Shown here: positions 12,429 to 24,400 of the stretch, piece by piece
How positions within the stretch are numbered: the first letter of the stretch is position 1
Layout of the letters: each line of letters begins with the position of its first letter
The notes under the pieces: model-generated
The model's input: only the letters and a program-made list of their open reading frames with translations
Databases searched by the model: none
Told to the model about the DNA's origin: nothing
Made by a program: the position numbers and the translations under genes
From: Dromaius novaehollandiae
Lineage: Eukaryota; Chordata; Aves; Casuariiformes; Dromaiidae
Direction of reading: 5' to 3'
Assembly (NCBI RefSeq): GCF_036370855.1
Contig: NC_088100.1
Span: forward strand, 38,080,563-38,144,562
Length of the DNA: 64,000 nt

Positions 12429-12690
12429 AAAAGGAGGTGGGAAGTGGTGTGGTTGAATCCAGAGGCGCAGCAACAGTTGCCATTCAGGTTCCTGCACAGA
12501 GCAATGCAGCTGAGGATGTTATATGATACCACAGGGTGTATATCCAATGGTATCTTCAGTCCCAGGCAGAGATGCAATTGCAGCTGCGCTTCCTCTGCAA
12601 AGGGAGGTCAGAAACAGCCCCACTACCTTGGCTTCAAATACACAGGAGCGTTGGTAGCTGATGTGCTCCTACCCTCTTCCATACCTTCCC
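12429..12690 (+). pseudogene. RSPH3: RSPH3 pseudo-exon: WEVV segment
   Basis: The acceptor ATTCCTGCAG ends at 12,428 and phase 0 follows from the previous exon. The frame reads KRRWEVVW, then AQQQ..RFLHRA, matching the RSPH3 segment with WEVV followed by an alanine/glutamine-rich helix (AQKIAARAF, recalled). Further on, SNGIFSP resembles DSGYFYDP. One frame over, a D..ALP..REV pattern matches the D..FLPW..NEV segment, and TGALVADVLL matches the VGRTVLDMLI helix back in the first frame. The need to switch frames shows decay. The downstream limit is approximate. Confidence 0.65.
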
Positions 12691-12801
12691 ATCATCATCT
12701 CTTCCTGACTTCATCTCTGGTTTAGGTGCTGCTGGCTATCCCTTCCTTTCGGCTGCCCTTCTTCACGTTGCCCTTCTTCACATTTCTGTTCCCATTCTCA
12801 G

Positions 12802-13401
12802 GTGCAAAATACGGATGAAGGGTAAACCTCTGCCTTGTGGCCTTCAGGCACTGCAGTGACTGCAAATGAAGTGCCTGCACAGCTTGAAGGCGAGGGTGAC
12901 ACCCTCCCTAAGGAACCAGAGTGCACAGAAGCAGTTGTTGTTGCGGTCACTGGCACACCTGAGGGAGAAGAGGAAACTTCTGCCTTGGACTCACCAGACC
13001 AGAGATGCAAAACACAAAGCAGCATAGCTGAAGAAGAGCATGTGGAAGCAGAACAAGAGCTTGTAGAAACTTCAAGCTGTGAAGACATTCAGAAGGAAGA
13101 AACTGAAGCAGAGCAACTGATAGAAACAGCCTAAGAAGTAGGTGACTCTGGCACGCTGGAAGCTGTCAGTGGTGATGAATGTTACTCACCTGCTGTCCAG
13201 CAAGAGGTTTTACCTGTGCCAGAGGAAGGCCCTGGCTCAGCTTTCCCTGGAGCTGAAAACTCAGAGGTGCCAAAAGTGTCTGTGCCAGCACCAGCTGCAG
13301 CACTTGAAGAGCCTGTCACTGCCAAAACCATGATGGTCATAGACACAGCAACCGAAATCTTACAGCCCTTGGCAGCCAGGCCTGGGCTAAACAGCTCCTG
13401 A
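12802..13401 (+). pseudogene. RSPH3: Acidic C-terminal tail exon of the RSPH3 pseudogene
   Basis: The acceptor TTCCCATTCTCAG ends at 12,801. One frame stays open from about 12,826 to the TGA at 13,399-13,401 apart from a TAA at 13,132-13,134; an earlier TAA sits at 12,823-12,825. The encoded sequence is very rich in Glu, Ala, Val and Pro, with stretches such as EEEHVEAEQELVET and KEETEAEQLIET. RSPH3 proteins end in an acidic, poorly conserved tail (recalled), so position and composition fit. Sequence identity cannot be shown. A general resemblance to acidic sperm fibrous-sheath proteins is not specific enough to name another gene. Confidence 0.45.
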
Positions 13402-16400
13402 AGAAGTCCCAGTGACTACTGTTGGTTGGGTTCTGTGATAAAAGGCTCTCACCTCCACATGCCCAAAGGAGCAGAGGGAAACAGTGACAGGAGGGGAAAC
13501 TGAATCACCTTATAGGAGAAAGAAGCACTCTGGCCCCACTCCCATCTTCACATTAAACTCCATTTCTATTTTCCTGGGTGAGGAGACTCTGTTCATGCGA
13601 GTATGTGTGTATGCAGGTACACATGCCAGCATTGAGAGCTGCACCAGGGGCCACCGGCGCCTGTGTCTGTGGCGCCACACCTGGAGTGCCTGAGGGTCCA
13701 TCTGTCAGTGTGTGATCACTAGAAAATATCAAGCTGGACTGGCTGGTGAGTAAGGTAAGAGGCTTGGGAGACAGCATTGAAGCGGCCGTAAGTGTGGGCT
13801 GGAGACTGGAGGGAGTGAGGGTCTGCAGAGTGGGAGTACTTCCCCGCAGGTCCCAGCTCCTTCCTACTCCTCAGCAGCAGTACTGCCTTGGTCTGATCCT
13901 GCGCAGAGCCAGCTCAGTAAAGCGACTGCAGAGAGGCTCCTGAGGCTAGGTCAGCACGTGCTCACACAAGTGCAGGCACTGGCAAAGGGCTGAGCACAGG
14001 CCCACAGAGGCGGCAGGAGAGGCAGCAGCCCTGCCTGGGATAAAACCAACCACAAGGCCATTTCTCTCAGAAACGGTGGGAAAAGAGTTAGAAAAAACCC
14101 TGTTACTTCTTACAGACATTCAGATGCTACAGGCAATGGGGAATCGTGCTGATTTTATATTAGAATCACCTTTAAATTCCGTGGTTAGGAATCCCTTCTC
14201 CTCCTTCCTCTTTCCCCATCTCTAAAAAGATTCAAGTACAAAGTAAAAACAAATCTTCTAAGCAGAGGAAAAAAGCTGCTATGTTTTAGCATGCTGATTA
14301 ATTCATATTTACTGTGAACCAAACCAAACCTACCCAGGAAAAGAATTTCCACTGCAGTAACCTGAGCACTGAAGGATGTTACTGCAAATGTTTTCACTTG
14401 ACAAGTTAATTTTCTAAAGTAACGTTTCCTATTGCATTTAGTTAATTTGAATTTCAGGTAGTAAAAGGATCCCTGAGGTGGCTTTAAATTGTTGTTGTAT
14501 TCTTAGCACCAGCTTAAGCCTGTTACAGGAATTTTGCAAAAAAGAAACCAGCAGTTCACTTACTGCTGTCTTCTTTTATTTTGCCTCCCACTTTCATATA
14601 AGTTCTGGTGACACATTATTGTCTCATTATGTTGTCTTTCAATCCAAACTAAAAATTGGTTTTAAAAGACGCAAATGCTACTACAAATTTGTAGACTTAT
14701 TGCTGCTATACATCTGGTACACACCTAGATTTCAGACTTCTCAGTTTGAAGACATGTGAATCAAAGAGTCTTAGTTAGGACCCTTCTCTGGCTCTAACTT
14801 CTGTGGGAAAGTTTTACAGAATTTAATGCAGATAAACTTATACTCAAGCATTTTCAAACCTAGGCAAAAAAGCTAGACCTTCTGCAACAGAGCAAGACTG
14901 CTGAAAAAAGAGTGCTTTAATTTAATACGCATTGCTCCTTTAGGCATTCATGGAGAATAGGAAACATTAAATGCCTCTGAAAACCTGCTCTGAGCACATG
15001 GACATGCAACAGCCATGTCTGAAAACATTAGTCTTAAGTTTTATTTGTAGCCATAGTTCTTTCAAATCTATTCCTCCAGCTCTTAAAACCACAGTATAAA
15101 AATCAAACTTACTAACTGTGCTGCAGGACAGCAAACCTCAAACCTCATCTTCACTGCCTCTCCTAGAATTGCAAGCAAACTGCAGATGAGGCTTACCAGA
15201 GGCAGGACAAGAGCTGAGAACGGACATCCCCTCCACTGAGCAAGTTAAAGTGACGGCTGAACTCCAGCCCTACTGACCTTCACTTCTTGCTGCTTGAGAC
15301 GTAGCACTAAGAAAAACAGCAGTTGCTTCTGATCTCTTAAAGGGAAGGTAGGGGAAACAGCAAAAATTTATAAACAGGTTCTAGATAGAAAGGATGTGAA
15401 TTATTGTACATGACTGAATTAATGTCCCATACTGGGATGACAAGTTTGTTTAGTACACATTGCTGTAAAATTATTTCTGTAGAATAGACATGGAAGTTGA
15501 TAATCAGGTCCCAGAAACATGAAGCTAGTGAGGATGTAACATTGCTTTAATATGCATGAACATTTTTGAAAGGAATCATTATTTACCCTGGATAATCAGC
15601 TACTTCTGAAAAACAAAAGGCAATGTCACGGTGTTCCTGAGAACTAGCAACATAAAGGAAATCATCTTAAGAATCAAGATTCTTCTAGGTTCAAACTGAT
15701 ACCCGCTGCCTTCACGGTACAAAATAGAACGGACTGGAAAAAGAGATTCTCAGTTTGGGCTTGTAGTAAGAGCGTTGGACATGCAGCTGAAGGCTGCAGT
15801 TTCAGCCTCAGCCTATAACATCTAAATTGTTAGACAATTAAAAGCCAAGAAAGCAACAGAAGTAGATCTTTCAATGTCTTCTATAAGAAAGTTTCAAAAT
15901 GGCCGAGGAAAATATATCATCCAAATGCATTTAAATATCTCTTTTACTTTATAAATGTCACCTTCACACCTATGTGCAATTGTTACCATTAACGATAAAA
16001 AACTACTGACTCATCACTACCATTCAGCACCACCTGATGCATCTCAGATGAGATGCTGTCAAACCAACTGAAAACTCTGTTCTTAATAACACTGAGACAA
16101 AACCAACATACAGCTCTCAAACTGTGAGATACTGCATACTTCTGCATGTTAAACACCCTTTACCACTGACTGCAATTACTCAGGATCTCACAAGGTAAGA
16201 TCACACTAGCAAAAGCAGACATAAACTAAAAACATTGCTCATAAGCCTACATGCTGACTATTTCTGTTCGTTGTGCAGCTATGCTCTTATATTAACCAAG
16301 CCAAACAGCCTTTGCCTGATAACCATGAATATGATTTCTGTCTAAGTGAGCAAGTATCACTTGCAATTCATTCTTGATTATAAATCTGAACCGAGAATCC

Positions 16401-17465
16401 CAAACCTATACATATTCACACAAATTCATGTGAAAAGCTTATTCAACAATGATTATAAAATTATACAGATCTGACTTGCACCTATCAATTTACATTTCTT
16501 TTAATGTAACAATAATATTACCTGGGAGTTTGCTAGCACATACAAAATTGAAGAGGCAGATGCATGAGCAGTAATTCGTCTTTGGTGCAGATGCAGGTTT
16601 TTTAAAGCAAACACTGCTTTATATGCTTTAGACAGCATATAAAAAGCAAAAGAATTCTGAAAAAGAGAAGTAATGTCCTTTATCAGAACCACTGGTATAA
16701 CTGGACAATGGGTGAGTTTCTAAGCACAAAAGCACTTCTTCAGGTGTGCCCCAGAAGCTTGTCCAAGACAACTATCCATAGTAATGGGGAGAGATTAGAC
16801 CATACCTCTCCCTGCAAACTTTCCCTTACGTTTACCCTGAGAATTTTTTTTATGTTCAGTATCCTTAGACATACAGCAGCAAATCTTCCGCTGTTGTAAA
16901 GCAGAAAAGCACCGTTCAGTTCAATTAAGCCTTGCCAATTTTCACCTGCTGAGAATGTGGCCCAACGCCTTCTCCCTAAATTAATCAAGTATTCTTAATA
17001 TGGCAAACTGCTAACAGAATGGAAATATTTCATTATGTCTCATGGGGTTCTCTCTTCCACTTAGTGAACTAAACAAATGAGGCAGTAAAGTCGCTGCATA
17101 TATGAGTGTAAGGAACAGGGCCCCCATTCTCCTGGCCCCAAAATCACAGCCCTGTCCCAGACAAAGGTAGGGTGGCATTGCCTGGGGCTCAGAAGGGAAC
17201 CAGGGCAGATGACAAGATGATTAGAGCTCTTTATCAAACAGCTCCCAGGAGAACTGCTGGGATTGATTCTGCAAGCACACACCTAACTCTAAGGACACAG
17301 GCATTTCCACAGACATCAGCTGAACCTCATGATTTCACTTGGTCATAGACCTCCAAGAGCTTCCTGAGTCAGTGTCAGGGTCATCTTCCCCATTTGCTTT
17401 ATTTTTAAAACATTACCCAGGGGGCCCCATCTGCGTTAATTACTGTCCTCTTAAAAATTCAAGAT

Positions 17466-17540
17466 ACTAAATATTTATATATATGTATATTTTATATTAT
17501 ACAGTATACAAACACACATATATCTATATATGTAGGTTTT
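17466..17540. repeat. AT-rich low-complexity tract
   Basis: Runs of TATATA, TATTTTATATTATA and ACACACATATATC with almost no G or C. Simple-sequence DNA with no regulatory meaning assigned. Confidence 0.8.
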
Positions 17541-18451
17541 TTAAGTCAGTACAGTTTCTTTAGCTCTCATAACCCAGGAAGTAACACCTCAACTATAAAT
17601 CTCAGTAGATCTCCTCGGTAACAACAGTACCTCGTAGAACCTATGATTTTTCCAACCTGTGTAGAAAAACAGGTTTAAACATACTGTTGCCTTAGCAGGA
17701 GCCAAGCTGGTTTCAAAAACAATTAGACCTGTCAGTTTTGGAACAGCCAGAAGAGACACTGTAGCTGGGCTACAGTAACCCTGCTGGCAGTGCTCATCCA
17801 CTTATCTAAATACTGAAAGCCATTTAAACACATTTGTAGATGTTCTCCAGGGATTTTTTACTAAAAGGAAAACAGGAAAAGTGTTAACAGAAGGCTCTGT
17901 GGAAATGCACTGTTTTAGTTTAAAAGTGACTTGTGTCAACAAGGCACGCACACATAGGAGTCGCTTCCATTCAGGTAAAATGTGAGAGTATTTCTAACCC
18001 AGAAAACACGCACAAATATTCATTAACTGTAGTCAAACATAAGCCATGATCAAGGCAAGGAAAAAATCCAATCTTGGACAATTTTCAAAGTATTTCAAAA
18101 GCACAAGAATTCAGCATTTAAAAGGAATTTATTTATTTACAACAGATGTTACAGATGAATTTCAGCCTTGCAAGAGAAGATGGATGTTTTCCAACTGTTC
18201 AAACATCAATGTTTTTTGAGGTGTGACCAGAGTGTGGGAATCATAAAAGCTCCAACCATCTACTTCACACCCTTCCGTGAACTTCTAGATCATGAACTGA
18301 AAAACTTTGCTGAATGTTTTACATTTTGGAGTGTCTTGTAAATGAAAACAGCAGGCTGAAACCCATAATTTAATTAATGCAACCAATTTTCACCATGCCA
18401 AGAAATACTTTTATTAGCATTACATTATATGCGTGGGGAGGGTATGCATAC

Positions 18452-18494
18452 AGTTACATACATATACATATATATACATACATACATGCACATA
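18452..18494. repeat. ACAT/AT microsatellite
   Basis: Interrupted units of TACA and TA (CAGTTACATACATATACATA onward, ending TACATGCACATAGG). A short imperfect microsatellite. Confidence 0.85.
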
Positions 18495-21400
18495 GGGACT
18501 GTATAAGCTCTCCTCACCCTCATGCCAAGGGGAACTAAGGAGAGCATTCCTGCAGAGCAGAGTGGCAGGCTGAGACACCCAGTACTGATTGCAGGCAGGA
18601 CTTTACAGCTTGCTTTAGTTTGCCACAAACATCATTACTCCAGAGCATTTTAAAGCAGAAGACAAGCCACAGCTCAGTAAAAGCTGTGCTCAACATGAGC
18701 ATCTCTCAGGCAATGGCACAGTGCATAGACCCCTCATTTGGAAGAGCTGTTCTGCTAAAATTGTAGCTACAAAGGACAAAGGGTAGCAGGAAGATGATAA
18801 AATGATGTCTCTTCTCCCGATCTTATTTTCTCTCTTCGCTGTCTGGAGCAAAACTTACTTGTCTGAAAGGGTAAAATCCTCTCTATCTCGATTATCTCAG
18901 ATGATGAATAAATAGATCCACATGTAGCCACTGTGTTGTGTTCTCCCTTGACAATCCCAAACTAGAAGAAACTCAGGCAATAAAATCTATTTAGTAGCTG
19001 CTGAGGGTGTGGGGTTTTTTCCCTTTGTAAGCAAATGCAAACGACAGCCTCATTCTCTGCCTTGCAAACCAGATGAGTTTTGTTAAAGGTGTGGGGCCTG
19101 AGGTAAGACTTTCCTACACATAAAAAAATTTAACAAATATCTTCAGAACCATTCAAGGGAACACTGGGTACAGAAGAAAAAATTCCTGAAGGGGTATTTA
19201 TTTTAAAATTTAGGTTAGCTACATTGCTTGTTCACGAAGCTGTTGCCCTGGAGCCTGAAAAGAGATTTAAGGGACTTACCTGTATGGAGATAAATCACAC
19301 TAATAAATCAGAAGGAGAGAATGAGGTCTTTGTGAAGTCCCTTATTTTTGACTTAAGTTGCAGTGTACTGAATGCCAGAATAAGGTAATGCAATTCTACA
19401 ATAGAATATGGAAAAAAAAAAGAGGGTCTGTATTCTCCATTAAAACCAGTGCAAGATGGTAGACCTGAACTGTGTCTTACATTATGGCTAACTTCTTATA
19501 CAGTTACTGTGCTAGCATCAGAGCCTTGGCGATCTGCTGACTGCCCATAAAAATGTTCTATTTAGCAACAGTTTTGCTGATACTGTGTAACACATTTGCT
19601 GTATTTTTTCTTCCTTCTACTTTATTGCAAAGGATAGTCATGCAAAAATAGAAAGCTTACTTCTGAGGAGTTCCTCTGCTCCTGCTGGCATTTCCTCTTC
19701 TGTTATCAGAAGCAGATGATCAAGACCTGACATGAAGAACCGGCTGAGACAGCTGACAAGCCCTGCTGAAGCAAAACGCTTTCCTGATGATTCACAACAG
19801 AATATTCTAGAGGAAGACAAAAGGACCAAGACATCTGGACGCTGGCCAAAGGTTTACATTAGATTAAATTTGCTAAGTAATCTGTCAATGCTACCTCTTT
19901 GTATACACATGTGTGCACTCACATATTCTCTAATCTGTTTGTGCTCTGCAAACACCTATTTCTTCTTATTCTGATCACTAATACTAAAAAGAACAAGAAA
20001 CTGTTCAGCTTATTGCCACTGTCATTAATCTAGCCACAGTGTGGGGAAAAGGCTACTCTTCCCAGAGCTAATTCAAATTAGTTGTGTAGTCAATCTTCCT
20101 TGTGCAGTGAATGGAGCGCCCACTCCATCACTCCTCTTCCACTAAGATACCTGCAACAGCCACATCTGTTTGTGTTGAGTATACCTGCTACTGCTAAAAA
20201 AAAGATGGCTACCAAAAAAAAAAGATTAAAACCCACAATAGCCAAAAAGTCTGTCAATAAAAATGGATTCCAGCTGATTACAAATATATGCCAATAACAA
20301 TCTCCATACGATATCTCACCATCTTCCTCTTATGCTGCATGTTGAGAAAATAGAAGTTATAGGTTTTTAAAAGGTTATTACATTGCCATGAAGTGTCAAC
20401 TTACACAAATGCTTATTTAGTTTTAAAAGCTGCTGAAGGTACTATCAAAGTAGCTGACAACTCCCTAAACAAATTCAGATATATATTATAAAACTAGGAA
20501 ATCTGCCAGTTTTAAATTGATTACCACTGGGAAACTGAGATGAAGATACCTTCAACCCAATGTAAAAATATGCTGAAGAGAAAGTCTGCTGTTGCACTAA
20601 TTTCAATTTCAAAATTCAGTCATGGAATACACCCTTGGAAAAGTTTTTGCTGTAAAAACGCAGATCCATGTTTTCAGATAGCAGGGACTGCTGTACAGAG
20701 CAGCCCGGAGCAGTTTGATTCTGGGGTATAGCTGGGTTACTGATGAAAAAAGTGCTTAATTTCACAAACTCTCCAAAACCATACACTCCCACTGACTTGT
20801 TTTCTAAAGACCATAGTGACTCACCATAGATATTTGACCTACAGTTTTTGCACTTTTAAGTTAGAAAATTGTCTGCTGCAGTTGCTTTCTTTGGACAAGG
20901 GCCTGGTTGCTTAAAGCCCAAAGGAAAGGATTAACCCCACCGTTGGGCTTCAGAAAGACAGAAGCCCAGGGGAAATAATCATTGTAGAAAACAAGGAAAG
21001 CAGACTGGCATAGGCCAAAGACTTAACACAGTGCTTTATGGCTACGCTCAGCAACACTTAGTGGCATTTTCTGTTAAAATCAGCTACATTTTACTGATGA
21101 GGGAGCTGTGGAGTTGCTGAAAATATAAATACAACCACCAGGAACACAAGCAAGCCCAGCGTCCAAAGGTTAGATGCCACCTTGATCAGTACCATGATAC
21201 AGAAGCCTTCTTGAGCAAAGGAGGTTCCCCAAAACTCACTTTTTTGCACAGAGAAGAAAAAACCTATTCAGGAAGCACCCTTTCTGTGGCAGATTCTGCA
21301 GCTCCCATATATTATTCCGCCTTGTCTAAAAGAGCTTAAACCCACTAAAGACCACTGCAAGCTGTGGCCCAGCACAGCCCAGTAGCAGCCCCAGCTGGCT

Positions 21401-24400
21401 ATAATGGCTAGAAAAGAGCCCTGCAGGTAAGAGTATCATTTGCTATTAAACTACCAAGGTCAACAACAATTCATGGGGGCTTTTATCTCCCAGCAGAGAA
21501 CAATGACTACTTATATCTGGAGGGGCTTGTAGAAACTCCAGAAAGCCTTGTCCCTGCTTATCTGTCAAATTCCTCTGAGGCGGTCAACAGACTCCAACTG
21601 GGATTCATTCAGGTGGAGAGAGTAACAATTGACTACAGCAGGGCCTTGCAGCTCTACAAGGATGCCAAGACACTCCAGGCAAGGTGAAAGGGATAATGAC
21701 AAGGTTGTTCAGGCCTCCCAAATTGCACTATGGCTTTTCTCTTCCTCCTTCAGTAAACATCTGCTCAATTATGGTCTTTTATTTAACTCATTGCTGGCAA
21801 AGCGGAAAATGCAGCTCCTGGGAAGCCTAAGCTGTCTGATTTTATTGCCAAGGCTTTGGGTTGAAGAGAGCAAATCATGGTAGTTTATGTTTTTTAATTA
21901 AGCTGCCTTTAAAAGCAGAGCTCTGGCACTGAATGCCAGGGCATTCATTGCCTAGGAGAGGGTCATGACTTGTCTTTGTCTTTGCATTTTAACAGTTTTC
22001 ACCAGTCAGGCAATTGCCTCTTCTACATCTCTCAAAAAAGTCAATGGAAGTTCACACAACTAAAACAGAAAACAATACTTCAACAACATAGTGCTTAGTA
22101 TCACATTCCTTTCTCCTGCTATATTTGTGGGAAAATAATGGAAATCTAGCACGGAATCTAAAGTTATAGAGATATGGTGTGGAGCCCCGACCACCAGGAT
22201 TCAAAAAGGGATGTGACCCTGAGGGATACCGTCAGAAACCTATTCTGAGAAGAGAGGAGTACTGTGGTGGAGCGCTGACAAATCTGATGACAAATTTCAG
22301 AGCCACCAGAGAATCTGACTCAGTTCTCACCACAGCTGTCATGTTTGGACAGGATCCAGCACAACAGATTAGCACTTGAAAACTAGTTGCTGGAAGTTTA
22401 GATGGGCACCAGTTTACAGCTGCCACCTCAGAGGACAGTTCACCTCCGGAAGAGAAGTTTTCATTTTATAACTATCCCAAAATCATATCTGCATAATGCC
22501 CCAAGTGTAAACAGCACTGCATCTTCGACCCACCATGTGAAAAATGTGCAACTGTATTGCTAGAGCGTTCTCATGAATGCATCACTACAGTCTCGGATTA
22601 AGCAATACCAACAGCAGATGACGGATATACCAAACGCCCAGTCACCAGGTTACACTATCTTCTACCATCATCTCAAGCCATGATCTGTTCTCAGGAGGTC
22701 AGATAGTTCCAATCTCCAAGGAAAATACACAAAGAGGTGTGGGTCACTTAATGAGTGTGAGTTTTCCTTCTGAGTAATGGTCCAATTCAGTGGTTCTTTC
22801 AAAAAGAAGAATTTTTCCGCTGATGTCAACAGAAGTTGACCACCACGCCCTAAGGCAGAGATGGTGAAACTTCTTGGTCTCTGTGGCTACCTTTGTACAT
22901 TTTCCAGTTTCCTTGTTGGTGATGCCAGACTAATGATCCGTAAGTGATGTTACTGGTTTGCCATTGCTGTCTGAGGAGGGGACCTGTGCTGCAGGTCCAA
23001 ACTATCTCTGAAGGTGAATTCTCTGTGAATTTTGTAAACCAGCTTATTGATATTTAATGCCCCAGTTACAGTCAAAGGAAAGAAGGCAAGTGCTGCACAG
23101 CAATTCAAGGAAAGGAGATCATGGAAAGAAAGTGCAGTTTAGAAAAGATAGAAGAAAGGGCAATGGTTGTAGCTATAGAGAGTGGCTTGATGAAGCCCCT
23201 CTAAGCAAAGATGCAACTCAGAGTCTGACCTGTACCTCATTAAAGCCAACAACATGTTTTCAAATAACCCCAGTGGTCAAAGGCTACAACACAAGCAAAT
23301 AGAACCAAATGGCATTTTCTGGCTCTGAGACTAAATGTTGTATCATGGCTCACATATGTTTCCGAATCTTTTTCCTCCCTTTCTCTTCTCCCACAAAAGC
23401 GTGTTCAAACTACTTATCAGGAATAATCCTGAGCTATGCTGTGCCTGGACACACACTGGTTGCCACTGACAAAAACCACGCCTGGGGGCATGCTAACAAT
23501 TAAATGATCATTGGCCAGTGCTCTGAAATGTGCCTCTCACTTGCCTGTACAGACATAAGCAGAATGAAGAATGAGACAAGAGCCTTGTGAAGACCAGCCT
23601 CACTTCTCATTGTAGACACTGGAGTACTGCTATATGCTTTTCAGCAGGCTCCAGATTTCCTCTTGGCTTTGGCTTGAGCCTCCAGCTCATTCATTCAAAA
23701 GCTGTGTTAAAGAGGAATGAGATTATTAAACCAAATCAGTGTCTTCACACCTTAAGGACATCAATACTAAAAAATTGCTCTTGTTGAATTGCTCAGTTGA
23801 AGTGCTCTTCAACTAGCACATAGCCAATAAAGAAAAAGCATGTTAAAAAGCTGCACATGGCCAAAAGGCCCTTTAGGGACAGAGATTAAGTTTGGGCTCC
23901 TGCTTCTAAGGAACTGTGTAGCCAGGAACAGCTCAGTTACATCCACGAACGTAAGGCTTGCTGGCCAACATCTTCAACCAGCTGAGCTATTAGAAGGAAA
24001 ACATAGTAAGCATACTTCTAGAAATTATATAAATTATATTACAACAGTAAGTTCTGTTTTAAATTTTTAACTTTTAGTATTTCAGTGGGAATAAAAAGGA
24101 AAGACAAGCATTGTGAAGACAAAACAGGACTGGAGTTTCCATTTCCCATATACTTTATAAATGCTACCATTCCATATGGTGACTTTTTACAAACTTCTTT
24201 GAAAGAAAAGCTTTCAAACTGAATGTAGTGGCCATGTTCCAAGAAAAGGAAACAAAAAGTTTTCAAGGTATATTTTAGAGTTACAGCTCTGCAATAAACT
24301 TTGGCACAATACATAGCTCATTGTTTTTTTACAGGACAGTCAGTTTGAAGGTTCTTCAGTTGTTTATCTTATTTTCCTTCATGTGATTCTAAAGCTCCCT

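Larger units (their letters stand above)
11296..13401 (+). pseudogene. RSPH3: Radial spoke head protein 3 pseudogene (partial)
   Basis: RSPH3 is the stalk protein of axonemal radial spokes; it binds the outer doublet and acts as an anchor for PKA-type RII domains. Four blocks in order on the plus strand match the central and C-terminal part of RSPH3: 11,296-11,441, 12,020-12,231, 12,429 to about 12,690, and 12,802-13,401. The first three match by spacing and residues. The fourth is an acidic tail assigned by position. Splice signals are present at most boundaries and phases agree. Lesions are: donor GT changed to AT at 11,442; two extra T in the run 12,029-12,033; frame change in the third block; TAA stops at 12,823 and 13,132. 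The N-terminal part is missing or unrecognised. Retained introns exclude a processed pseudogene. It may be a decayed duplicate. A functional copy would be expected elsewhere in an animal with motile cilia. Confidence 0.82.

Noticed and set aside
12802..13401. Possible CABYR-type sperm sheath protein
   Set aside because: Only compositional likeness (acidic, Ala/Val/Pro rich) and no RII-docking domain exon upstream; the RSPH3 context explains it better.
15757..15820. tRNA-like string (TAGTAAGAGCG .. GTTTCAGCC)
   Set aside because: A box-A-like and a poor box-B-like segment are present, but no acceptor stem or anticodon stem can be paired.
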